Origin: Paracoccus sigandri
GTDB lineage: Bacteria > Pseudomonadota > Alphaproteobacteria > Rhodobacterales > Rhodobacteraceae
Length of the DNA: 64,000 nt
Reading direction: 5' to 3'
NCBI RefSeq assembly: GCF_003709565.1
Contig: NZ_QNRC01000014.1
Location: 61,437 to 125,436, forward strand
Shown here: positions 50,656-58,855 of the stretch, one piece after another
How positions within the stretch are numbered: the first letter of the stretch is position 1
Layout: the number at the start of each line of letters is the position of its first letter
The notes under the pieces: generated by a model
Database searches by the model: none
Told to the model about the DNA's origin: nothing
What the model saw: only the letters and a program-made list of their open reading frames with translations
Translations under genes and position numbers: made by a program

Positions 50656-51330
50656 ATGTTGCAGTTTTCGGCGGCGGACGCCGGTTCGACCGTCATGGCG
50701 GTCTTCGCTCATCCCGATGATGCCGAGCTGTCCTGTTTCGGCCTGCTCTCCAAGCTGCGCGATGCGGGCTGGACGGCGATCATCGTGATCGCCACCCGGG
50801 GCGAGAACGGCGCCGATGCCAGCCAATGGGACCGCGTGGCCGAGGCGCGGCAGGCCGCCGGGCTGATCGGCGCCCAGGTCGTCTTCGGCACCTTCGCGGA
50901 TGGCAGCGTCCCGGCGACGCGGGCGCTGACCGCCTGGGTCGAGGAGCTGCTACAGGCCCATCGCCCGGCGCTGGTCGTCACCCATTTCGCCGGCGAGGCG
51001 AGGCTGGCCCATCAGGACCATGTCGCGGTCGGTGCCGCCGTCCATCTTGCCACGCGCCGCGCCGACTGGCTGCCGACCCTGATCCTGTCGGAAGGGGTCG
51101 AGGGCGATCCCTCGTTCCGGCCGAACTGGTTCGTCGATATCGGCGACCACTATGACCGCAAGCTGCGGGCGCTGGCGATCCATGCCTCGCAGGCGGCCAA
51201 GCCCTATATGCGGGCGGGTTATACGGAATTGCGCGCCCGCAGATGGGATCTGTATCTACCGGCTGCGGCGGGCAGCGATGGCCCGCCGCGATTCTGGGAG
51301 GCGTTCATGATGGTCCGTCAGGTCGTCTGA
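50656..51330 (+). CDS. PIG-L family N-acetylglucosamine deacetylase
   Basis: A 224-residue LmbE/PIG-L-fold zinc hydrolase. AHPDDAE (18-24) provides the first zinc ligands and HQDHV (119-123) the third His region; the usual catalytic Asp follows the first motif. Members remove acetyl groups from GlcNAc-containing lipids or sugars. Beside ExoY and Wzy-type genes, it probably trims an N-acetylated sugar of the exopolysaccharide. No strong ribosome site is seen before the ATG at 50656. Confidence 0.85.
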   Translation: MLQFSAADAGSTVMAVFAHPDDAELSCFGLLSKLRDAGWTAIIVIATRGENGADASQWDRVAEARQAAGLIGAQVVFGTFADGSVPATRALTAWVEELLQAHRPALVVTHFAGEARLAHQDHVAVGAAVHLATRRADWLPTLILSEGVEGDPSFRPNWFVDIGDHYDRKLRALAIHASQAAKPYMRAGYTELRARRWDLYLPAAAGSDGPPRFWEAFMMVRQVV

Positions 51331-51376
51331 CGGGCCTTGGCGGGCGAAGCTGCCCCCTGGTGCCGATTGTCGCCGG

Positions 51377-52756
51377 ATGTCCGGCCATGTTGCGAGTGAT
51401 GACAGACAGCCCTTGGAAATTCCCGTTCTGCCCGCCCCGGACCCGCGCGCGCCCCGCGCCGCGGCACGCCCGGCCATGACCGCCCCCGCCCTGCCGATGG
51501 GTCCGTCCGGCGCGATCTCTCCGAGGGTCGGGCAGCGCGCCTTCTGGCGGCTGTTCGACCTGTCCCTTGCCGGGCTGGCGATCATGGTGGCGGGGGATAC
51601 CTTCAATCGCTGGGGGGTGTCGGGGCCGCTCTGGGCGCTGATCTATGCGATGGCGGTGCTGCGCATCCTGACCGTCTGGCCCGCCTTCCACCGGGTGCTG
51701 GCGCGCAACCGGATCTGGCTGGCCTATCCGCTGGTGGCGCTGTCCTCGGTGGTCTGGTCGGTCGACCGGCCGCTGACGCTGGTCGCGGGCGTGCAGCTGA
51801 CCATGAGCGTCCTCATCGCCTTCTTCATCGGCTGGCGCTTCGCGCCGCGCAAGCTGATCGTGATCGGGATGGTCGCGCTTGGCGCGGGGGTGCTGGCCTC
51901 GGCGCTGAACTGGGCCACGCTGGCCTTCGGCGGGCCTTTGCACAGCGCGGTGGGCGGGCTTCTGGGCATCTATACCAACAAGAACATGCTGGGCCATTTC
52001 GGGCTGATGGCGGCGCTGCTGGCGATGACGGTCGCGCTGCTGCCGCCGGGCCAGGCGCCGCGCGGGCTGCGGATCGCGGCCCTGGCCCTGGTGCCGCTTT
52101 GCGTCTTCATGGTGGTGCTGTCGCTGTCGATGACCGCGGTGCTGCTGCTGCCCTGCTTCCTGGTGCTGCTGCTGCTTCTGAACCGCCGCCGCCTGCCGCC
52201 GGGGCTGCGTTTCGCGATGCTGTCGGGCATCGTGCTGCTGATCGGCGCCGCGCCGCTGGCGATGGGGCTGGCGGGGCTGGACCCGCTGGCGCTGCTGTTC
52301 CAGGCCACCGGCAAGGATGCCACGCTGACCGGCCGGACCGAGCTGTGGCGCATCGCCGCCGGGCAGATCGCCCAGGCGCCGCTGACCGGCTTCGGCTTCC
52401 GCGCCTTCTGGGAATCCGATCAGTTCCGCGCCGCCCATTTCGCCGTGCTGCGCGCCGGCTCGACCGCGCCCAGCTTCCACAATTTCATCGCCGACGTGAT
52501 GATCGGCTCGGGGCTTGCGGGGCTTGTCGCGATCCTGGCGCTGGTGGCGCGCAGCCTGTCGCTGGGGCTGTGCTTCTATCTGCGCGAGGGCTCGCCGGTC
52601 GCGGCAGGCAGCCTCGTGACCCTGCTTCTGCCGCTGAGCCTCGCCCTGGTCGAGCCCTATCTCTACCGCCAGCACGAGCTGATGATGGGCTGGATGGTGA
52701 TGATGGGGGTCAGCATCTTTTGCCACGCAAAGCCGCTGGCCGGCGCCCAAGGATGA
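51377..52756 (+). CDS. O-antigen polymerase/ligase family protein (Wzy/ExoQ-like)
   Basis: A 459-residue membrane protein with a Pro/Ala-rich cytoplasmic N-terminus of about 45 residues and about ten helices. YTNKNMLGHFG (about residues 196-206) and TLTGRTELWRIAAGQIAQAPLTGFGFRAFW, then SFHNFIADVMIGSGL with the family His, mark the O-antigen ligase/Wzy-C domain. It would polymerise the flipped repeat units, as ExoQ does in succinoglycan synthesis. No ribosome site stands out before ATG 51377; later ATGs at residues 34 and 41 are possible. The sulfotransferase gene follows after 4 bp. Confidence 0.83.
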   Translation: MSGHVASDDRQPLEIPVLPAPDPRAPRAAARPAMTAPALPMGPSGAISPRVGQRAFWRLFDLSLAGLAIMVAGDTFNRWGVSGPLWALIYAMAVLRILTVWPAFHRVLARNRIWLAYPLVALSSVVWSVDRPLTLVAGVQLTMSVLIAFFIGWRFAPRKLIVIGMVALGAGVLASALNWATLAFGGPLHSAVGGLLGIYTNKNMLGHFGLMAALLAMTVALLPPGQAPRGLRIAALALVPLCVFMVVLSLSMTAVLLLPCFLVLLLLLNRRRLPPGLRFAMLSGIVLLIGAAPLAMGLAGLDPLALLFQATGKDATLTGRTELWRIAAGQIAQAPLTGFGFRAFWESDQFRAAHFAVLRAGSTAPSFHNFIADVMIGSGLAGLVAILALVARSLSLGLCFYLREGSPVAAGSLVTLLLPLSLALVEPYLYRQHELMMGWMVMMGVSIFCHAKPLAGAQG

Positions 52757-52760
52757 CGTC

Positions 52761-53630
52761 ATGAGAGAACTTCCCCCCTTTGCCCGTTTCCGGCAACGCT
52801 CGCGGCTCTATGCGGGCAGGGCGCTGCGCACCGTCACCGGACAAAGCCTGCGCCATCCCTGCGTCTTCATGCATGTGCCGAAATGCGGCGGCACCTCGGT
52901 CTCCGAGGCGCTTTATGCGACGGTGCCGCTGCACCTGAAGATCGGCATCCTCGACGCGCCGTCGATCCGGCGGGCGCTGGCGATCCTGAATTGCGGTCGC
53001 GACGACCTGAGCTATCACGACGAAGGCCCCCGCGCTGCCGAGACCAGCCGTTTCCGAGAGGCGCTGGTGCTGATGCACATGGCCCATCAGGCAACGCTGA
53101 TCCACGGGCATTTCCTGTTTTCCGAGACCGCATGGCAGCATTTCGGCGACCGCTATCGCTTCGTGTCGATCCTGCGCGACCCGGTGGCGCGAACGATCTC
53201 GAATTACCGGATGGATCGCCGCACCGGCGTGTTCACCGGCGATTTCGACGCCTTCCTGGATAGCGCCGAAGGGCGGCTGAAGGCATTGCACATGCTGCGC
53301 TATTTCAGCGGCATGCCCGAGGTCGCGCCCGAACAGGAGGCGCAGGCGCTGGAGATCGCGCGACGCAACATGGCGCGCTTTTCGCTGCTGGGTTTTCTCG
53401 ATGACCTGCCGGGCTTCGCCGCCGGCTTCGCGCGCCTCTTCGGGGTCCGGCCGTGGATCCCGCACTACAACGCCGCCGAGGATGCGGACGTCCAGATCAC
53501 TCCCGAACAGCATGGCAGGCTTCGGGCGCTCTGCGCGCCCGATATCGCGCTCTACCAGCTGGCGCGGGACATGGCGCAGCACCCGCAGCCCGCCGCAAGC
53601 CCCGTCACAGGGATGGAGAAAACCGCATGA
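52761..53630 (+). CDS. Sulfotransferase (Sulfotransfer_2 type)
   Basis: A 289-residue PAPS-dependent sulfotransferase. The 5'-phosphosulfate loop is FMHVPKCGGTSVSEAL (about 36-51), with the Lys and Thr/Ser expected in an active enzyme. The 3'-phosphate motif is VSILRDPVARTISNYR (about 134-149), with Arg and Ser in place. Placed between the Wzy-type polymerase and the ExoP-like co-polymerase, it most likely sulfates the exopolysaccharide or its precursor. AAGGA lies 8 nt before the ATG. The stop overlaps the next start. Confidence 0.87.
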   Translation: MRELPPFARFRQRSRLYAGRALRTVTGQSLRHPCVFMHVPKCGGTSVSEALYATVPLHLKIGILDAPSIRRALAILNCGRDDLSYHDEGPRAAETSRFREALVLMHMAHQATLIHGHFLFSETAWQHFGDRYRFVSILRDPVARTISNYRMDRRTGVFTGDFDAFLDSAEGRLKALHMLRYFSGMPEVAPEQEAQALEIARRNMARFSLLGFLDDLPGFAAGFARLFGVRPWIPHYNAAEDADVQITPEQHGRLRALCAPDIALYQLARDMAQHPQPAASPVTGMEKTA

Positions 53631-55792
53631 TCCAGAACGATCCCCCCCTTCGCCACCCGGCCCGGATGCAGCGCGACGACGCCGTGCCGGATGTCGATCT
53701 GGGCGCCACCCTGCGCGCCCTGCGCGGCGGGCTGCGCCGCCAGTGGCCGGTGATCGCGGCGATGGTGCTGTTGCTGTCGGCGCTGACGATGGCCCATCTG
53801 CTGGTGGCCCAGCCGAAATACACCGCGCGGGCGGCGCTGATCGTGGACCCGCGCATCTCGAATTCGGTGAACGGACCCGAGGCGCCGACGCTGCTTCTGT
53901 CCGATGCGCTGGTCGTGGACAGCGAGCTGGAGGTCCTGTCCTCGCGCGAGGTGACCGGCCGGGTGGCCGCCAGCCTGGGCCTGTTCGAGGCCGCGGAGGA
54001 AGCCGCGCCGCCGGGGCCGCTTGGCCGGGTGCTGACCGCATTGGGCGAGCTGCGCGACCGCCTGGCGGGCGGTCCCGAGGCGCCGCTGCTGCAGGGCGAG
54101 GATGCCGAGGCCGGGCGGCGCGAGGCGATCCGGCGCAAGATGATGGAGGGCTTCGACATCACGCGCGCGGGCGGCACCTATGCGATCCAGATCGCCTATA
54201 CCGATGCCGATCCGCTGTTTGCGACCCGCGCGGTCAACGCGCTGATCGAGGAATATTTCACCGTCTCCTCCGATGCCTCGCTGTCCGATACCCGCCGCAT
54301 CAGCGCCTGGCTGGACCAGCGCGTCGCGGTGCTGGGCGGCGAGGTCGAGGCCGCCGACCGCGCCGTCGCGGATTACCGGCGCGAGAACGACCTTTTCGCG
54401 ATGCGCGACGACCTGCTGCCCTCCGAGGCGGAGCTGTCGGCGGCGAACGACCGGCTGATCGGGTTGCGCTCCCGGCTGATCGACCTGCAGACGGCCGAGG
54501 ACCGGATCGCCGCCATCCTGACCTCGGATTCGGTGGCGCCGCTGCTGGACGGCACGCTGGGGGGCGAGGTCGCCAGCCCGGCCCTGCGCGAGATGCAGAC
54601 CCGGTTCTCGCGCCTGATCGGAGACGAAGGCGAGCTGGTCGGCCGCTGGGGCGCCGACAGCGACATCGTGGCGCGCAACCGCCAGGACCAGGCGCAACTG
54701 CACCGGCTGATGCTGGAGGAAGCCCGCCAGATCGCCGAACGCATCCGCAGCCAGCGCGATGCCGTCGGCAGCCAGATCGCGGCGACCGGGCAGCAGATCG
54801 AGATCCTGCGCGAACGCGCCAGCCTGGACGCGCAGAAGTCGATCCGCCTGCGCGAGCTGGAGCGCGAGGCGCAGGCCAAGCGCCGCCAGTATGAATCGAT
54901 GCTGGGCCAGATGGTGCTGGCGACCCAGAACGAGACCTTCCAGCGCGCGCCCGCCCGGATCATCGCCCGCGCCGTCCCCCCGGACGAGAAGTCCTGGCCG
55001 AAGGGCAAGCGGCTCCTGGCGCTGGCGGTCTTCGGCGGGCTGGTGCTGGGCGCCGGGATCGGCTTCCTGCGCGAGGTGACCGACAATCGCCTGCGCCGTA
55101 TCGGCGAGCTGCGCGACGGGCTGGGCCTGCGCTATCTGGGCGTGCTGTCGCCGGTGTCGCCGCGGCGGGTGCGGCCTGCGCAATCGGCCAGCTTGCGGGG
55201 CCTTGCGGCGGAACTGCGCCAGCGCCGCCCCGAACAGGGCGGGCTGGTCTGCGGGCTTGCCTCGGCGTTTCGCGGCGAAGGGGCGCCGGTGGTGGCGGGC
55301 TGGCTGGCCGCGGAACTGGCGGGGGATGGCCGGGTGGCGCTGCTGGACCTGGACGGCGCCGGGGATCTTGCGCCCTTGCTGCCGGGGAATGTCGCCGTGC
55401 AGCAGCTGACCTCGGTCGAGGATCCGCAGGCCATCGCCACGCGCCTTGCCGCGCTGGCGGAGGAGGGGCGGCCGGTGGCCGTGCTGCTGCACCAGCGCGG
55501 CGCGGGCCCCGAGCTTCTGGTGCGCCGCCGCCTGCAGGCGCTGGTCGCGCTGATCGCGGAGATGCGCGGCCGGTTCGACCAGGTGATCGTGCTGCTGCCG
55601 CCGCTGGATGAGGCGGCCCGGACCGAGCTGGCCGCCGAACTGGTCGATTGCGCGATCCTGGTGGTGCGCTGGGGCCGGTCGGACCTGCCCGAGCTGTCGC
55701 AGGCGCTGACTGACGCCGCCGCGCTGCGCCCGAAGCTGCTGGGCGGGCTGTTCGCCACCGACGGGATGCGCGGCTTTCGGCGCTACAACTGA
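53627..55792 (+). CDS. exoP: ExoP-like polysaccharide co-polymerase with degenerate kinase domain
   Basis: A 721-residue Wzz/BY-kinase fusion. Helix 1 (about 40-60), a periplasmic region with long coiled-coil stretches (about 230-450) and helix 2 (about 463-485) make the chain-length regulator. The cytoplasmic part should be a bacterial tyrosine kinase, but its Walker A reads GEGAPVVAG (550-558) where active kinases have GEGKST, so the ATP-binding Lys is gone. The Walker A' LLDLD (572-576) is kept, and there is no C-terminal tyrosine cluster (it ends RYN). It is therefore probably an inactive, structural kinase domain. It is the last gene of the rightward exo operon. Confidence 0.85.
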   Translation: MIQNDPPLRHPARMQRDDAVPDVDLGATLRALRGGLRRQWPVIAAMVLLLSALTMAHLLVAQPKYTARAALIVDPRISNSVNGPEAPTLLLSDALVVDSELEVLSSREVTGRVAASLGLFEAAEEAAPPGPLGRVLTALGELRDRLAGGPEAPLLQGEDAEAGRREAIRRKMMEGFDITRAGGTYAIQIAYTDADPLFATRAVNALIEEYFTVSSDASLSDTRRISAWLDQRVAVLGGEVEAADRAVADYRRENDLFAMRDDLLPSEAELSAANDRLIGLRSRLIDLQTAEDRIAAILTSDSVAPLLDGTLGGEVASPALREMQTRFSRLIGDEGELVGRWGADSDIVARNRQDQAQLHRLMLEEARQIAERIRSQRDAVGSQIAATGQQIEILRERASLDAQKSIRLRELEREAQAKRRQYESMLGQMVLATQNETFQRAPARIIARAVPPDEKSWPKGKRLLALAVFGGLVLGAGIGFLREVTDNRLRRIGELRDGLGLRYLGVLSPVSPRRVRPAQSASLRGLAAELRQRRPEQGGLVCGLASAFRGEGAPVVAGWLAAELAGDGRVALLDLDGAGDLAPLLPGNVAVQQLTSVEDPQAIATRLAALAEEGRPVAVLLHQRGAGPELLVRRRLQALVALIAEMRGRFDQVIVLLPPLDEAARTELAAELVDCAILVVRWGRSDLPELSQALTDAAALRPKLLGGLFATDGMRGFRRYN

Positions 55793-55795
55793 GGA

Positions 55796-56815
55796 TCAGG
55801 TGCTGCTGCGCTGGATGAAGCGTCCGGGCAGCAGCACGTCCTGGGTCCGCTTGCCCTCCAGCACCTCCAGCAGCTTCTCGGTCATCAGCGTGACCGGCTG
55901 GCGATAGGTGGTCAGCTGATAGGTGGGCGAGGCCGAGAGCGGGATGTCGTCGAAGCCCGTCACGCCCACGTCCTGCGGCACGCGCAGCCCCAGCCGGGAC
56001 CGCAGCGCGTCCATCGCGCCGATGGCGATGATGTCGTTCTCGCAGACCAGCACGTCGGGCCGCGCCCCGGCCTCGGCGCCCTGCATGGCGGCCAGGACGC
56101 CCTCGAAGGCGGCGCCGAAGTCGTATTCGCCGACATGGATCACCGGCACGCCCCTGCCGGTCAGCTTGCGCCAGCAGGTGTCGAAGCTGTCCCTGCGGTG
56201 CAGCTTGGCCGATTGCGTGTCGGGCCCGGCGACGAAAAGCGGGCGGCGATAGCCCCTGTCATGCAGGCTTGCGGCGATCGTGCGCATTGCCTCGGCATCG
56301 TCGCAGGCGATGGTCAGCGTGTTCGGGTTCTGGCTGTAGCGCGCGAAGATCACCAGCTTCTTCAGCCGCCGCGCGCCAAGCGCCGTGCCCAGCACCCGGT
56401 CGTCGAAGCGCGTGCCGATCACCACCGCCGCGTCCACCCGCCGCTGGCTGGCTGCCAGCAGCGCGGCCGAGGCATCCTCGCTGTCGGACATGTGGACCAG
56501 CAGCGTCGCCCAGCCGTTCGACCACAGGATGCGGGTCAGGCGTTCCAGCAGAACCAGCTTGTGCGGGTTGGTGAAGTCGTTGGTGATGATCGCCACCAGG
56601 TTCGAGCGGTCCGAGGCCAGCGACGAGGCCAGCAGGTCGGGCGCGTAACCCAGCGCCTCGGCCGCGGCCATGACCTTCTCGCGGCTCTTGCGGGAAATCG
56701 AGGCGTCCTTCTTGAAGGCGCGCGCGACCGTCCAGCGCGACACGCCCGCGGCGGCGGCCACGTCGTCGGCGGTCACGGTCTCATCAAGGTCGGCATGGTC
56801 GGGCGGCAGTGGCAT
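55796..56815 (-). CDS. LacI-family transcriptional regulator of the inositol locus
   Basis: A 339-residue repressor. The N-terminal helix-turn-helix is VTADDVAAAAGVSRWTVARAFKKDASISRKSREKV (about 14-48), with the hinge helix ALGYAPDLLASSLAS. The sugar-binding core contains NDFTNPH and VGVTGFDDIPLS. The effector is inferred to be inositol or an early product. The gene is divergent from the inositol dehydrogenase gene and separated from it by a double operator. The start is ATG 56815. Confidence 0.9.
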   Translation of the reverse strand: MPLPPDHADLDETVTADDVAAAAGVSRWTVARAFKKDASISRKSREKVMAAAEALGYAPDLLASSLASDRSNLVAIITNDFTNPHKLVLLERLTRILWSNGWATLLVHMSDSEDASAALLAASQRRVDAAVVIGTRFDDRVLGTALGARRLKKLVIFARYSQNPNTLTIACDDAEAMRTIAASLHDRGYRRPLFVAGPDTQSAKLHRRDSFDTCWRKLTGRGVPVIHVGEYDFGAAFEGVLAAMQGAEAGARPDVLVCENDIIAIGAMDALRSRLGLRVPQDVGVTGFDDIPLSASPTYQLTTYRQPVTLMTEKLLEVLEGKRTQDVLLPGRFIQRSST

Positions 56816-56854
56816 TCCTGCAGCTTAGTCCAGCGCGCCCGCCGCAGGAAGCAT

Positions 56855-56895
56855 TTTGCTCGCGCGTGCAGATTTTTCTTGCACGCGCGAGCAAA
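56855..56895. promoter_or_regulatory. Double LacI-type operator between the repressor and iolG
   Basis: TTTGCTCGCGCGTGCA (56855-56870) and TGCACGCGCGAGCAAA (56880-56895) are perfect 16-bp inverted arms with a 9-bp AT-rich spacer. Each arm is itself a near-palindrome, TGCWCGCGCGWGCA, centred on CG as LacI-family operators are. So there appear to be two operators 23 bp apart, centre to centre, able to control both divergent units. The perfect arms could also fold as a hairpin. Confidence 0.85.
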
Positions 56896-56953
56896 CGGAA
56901 GCAGTCTGGCGCTAACAGACGATACCGCGACTGATTCGAGGGAGGAGTGCGGG

Positions 56954-57961
56954 ATGCTCAGGGTTGCCCTGCTGGGGGCTGGCCGGATCGGTCAGGTCCA
57001 TGCGAAATCCATGACGGCGAATGCGGATTCGCGGCTGGTGGCCGTGGCGGATGCCCATGCCGAAGCCGCGCAGGCGCTGGCCGCGCGGATCGGTGCCGAG
57101 GCGAAGACGGTCGATGAGATCCTGGCCGACGCGGGCATCGACGCGGTGCTGATCGCCACCTCGACCGACACCCATTCCGACCTGATCCAGCGGGCGGTGG
57201 CCGCGGGCAAGGCGGTCCTGTGCGAAAAGCCGGTCGACCTGTCGCTGGAGCGCGCGCTGGCCACGCTGAAGGCCGCCGACCGCGCCGGGCATCCGGTGAT
57301 GATCGGCTTCAACCGCCGCTTCGATCCGAATTTCGCCGCGCTGAAGGCCGCCTTCGACCGCGGAGAGATCGGCAAGGGCGAATTGCTGGCGATCACCTCT
57401 TTCGATCCGGCGCCGCCGCCGATCGACTATGTGAAGGTCTCGGGCGGGCTGTTCCGCGACATGATGATCCATGATTTCGACATGGCCTGCTGGATCTTCG
57501 GCGGCGCGCCGGCGCGGATCACCGCCACCGGCAGCGCGCTGGTCGATCCTGAAATCGGCGCGGCGGGCGATGTCGATACCGCCGTGGTCACGATGGTCTG
57601 GGACGACGGCCGCATCGCCGTGGTCAAGAATTCGCGCCGCGCCGGCTATGGCTATGACCAGCGGATCGAGCTTCTGGGCTCCGAGGGGCTGCTGGCGGCG
57701 CGGAACGTGCTGGAAAACACCGTCGAGAAGATCACCGCGGACGGCGCGGTCTCGGCCAAGCCGGTGCATTTCTTCCTTGAACGCTACATGCGCGCCTACG
57801 AGGATGAATGGACCGCCTTCGTCGAGGCGCTGGCATCCGGCGCCGACATGCCGGTGACGCTGCGCGAGGGCGTGGCCGCGCTGGCCTGCGCCGAGGCCGC
57901 GACCCGTTCGGCCCGGACCGGCGAGACCGTGGCGGTGACGCCCGCGATGCTGGGGGCCTGA
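56954..57961 (+). CDS. iolG: Inositol 2-dehydrogenase (IolG-like)
   Basis: A 335-residue Gfo/Idh/MocA oxidoreductase that would oxidise myo-inositol to 2-keto-myo-inositol with NAD. The NAD-binding LLGAGRIGQVHA (GxGxxG at 8-13), EKPVDLS (91-97) and the catalytic region GGLFRDMMIHDFDMACWIFGG with the Asp and His are present, all in IolG-like form. GAGGGAGGAG precedes the ATG at 56954. It is the first gene of a rightward operon under the LacI-type double operator, with the next gene 1 bp on. Confidence 0.9.
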   Translation: MLRVALLGAGRIGQVHAKSMTANADSRLVAVADAHAEAAQALAARIGAEAKTVDEILADAGIDAVLIATSTDTHSDLIQRAVAAGKAVLCEKPVDLSLERALATLKAADRAGHPVMIGFNRRFDPNFAALKAAFDRGEIGKGELLAITSFDPAPPPIDYVKVSGGLFRDMMIHDFDMACWIFGGAPARITATGSALVDPEIGAAGDVDTAVVTMVWDDGRIAVVKNSRRAGYGYDQRIELLGSEGLLAARNVLENTVEKITADGAVSAKPVHFFLERYMRAYEDEWTAFVEALASGADMPVTLREGVAALACAEAATRSARTGETVAVTPAMLGA

Positions 57962-57962
57962 G

Positions 57963-58781
57963 ATGCGCCGGACCGGCTGCTGCACCTGGATCTTCGGCGG
58001 CGAGGACCTTGCCGCCATCGCCCTGCGGGCCCGCCGCGCCGGGCTGGACGGGGTCGAGCTGCATGGCGACGTCGCGGGGATCGACCCGGTGCGGGCCGGG
58101 CGCATCTTCGCGGACCAGGGGCTGGCGGTCTTCTCGATCACGCCGGGCGACGCGGATATTTCCCATCCCGATGCCGCGATCCGCGAGGCGGCGCTGGCCT
58201 ATTACGAAGGGCTGGTCGGTTGGGCCGGGCGGCTGGGCCACGGCGCGCCGCGCATCTCGGTCCACGGGCTGGTGGGGCGGATCCGCCCGGTCTCGACCCA
58301 GGCCCAGGAAGACGCGCTGCTGGCCGACAGCACCCGCCGCATCTGCGCCATGGCCCGGGCTGCCGGGCTGCCGGTCGTCTTCGAGATCCTGAACCGCTAT
58401 GAAAGCCATCAGGTCCGCACCGTCGCCGAGGGGCTGGCGCTGCTGGACCGGGTCGGCGCGGCCAACCTGTCGCTGCTGCCCGACGCCTATCACATGAATA
58501 TCGAGGAGGCCTGCCCGGCCGCCGCCCTGCGGGCGGGCGGCGCCAGCATCGGCCTCTATCACGTCGCGGATTCCAACCGCGGCGCCATCGGCGACGGCCA
58601 TGCCGACATCGCCGCACAGATCCGCGCGCTGGATGATATCGGCTATGACGGCCCGGTCATCATCGAGCCCGCCGCCCCCGGCCCCGATCCGTTCAGCACG
58701 GACAAGGGCGAGGGCTATCGCGATATTCTGGAGGACATGCTGTCGCGCTCGGTCCGGGCGCTGCGTGCCCTCGGAAGCTGA
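57963..58781 (+). CDS. Sugar phosphate isomerase/epimerase (xylose isomerase-like TIM barrel)
   Basis: A 272-residue TIM-barrel protein of the AP-endonuclease-2/IolE-IolI superfamily. Metal-ligand-type residues are visible in GVELHGDVAGI, VVFEILNRYE (Glu), LPDAYHMNIEE (Asp, His), GLYHVADSNRGAIGDGH (His) and PVIIEPAAPG (Glu). In an inositol locus it may be an IolE-like dehydratase or IolI-like isomerase, but it is not close enough to name. It starts 1 bp after iolG stops. Confidence 0.8.
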   Translation: MRRTGCCTWIFGGEDLAAIALRARRAGLDGVELHGDVAGIDPVRAGRIFADQGLAVFSITPGDADISHPDAAIREAALAYYEGLVGWAGRLGHGAPRISVHGLVGRIRPVSTQAQEDALLADSTRRICAMARAAGLPVVFEILNRYESHQVRTVAEGLALLDRVGAANLSLLPDAYHMNIEEACPAAALRAGGASIGLYHVADSNRGAIGDGHADIAAQIRALDDIGYDGPVIIEPAAPGPDPFSTDKGEGYRDILEDMLSRSVRALRALGS

Positions 58782-58855
58782 ATTCGGCGGTCACGCCGGA
58801 TGCCGGCTGGCGGAGGGGTCAGCCGGTGCAGGTCCGAAAAAACTGGGAGGACAAG

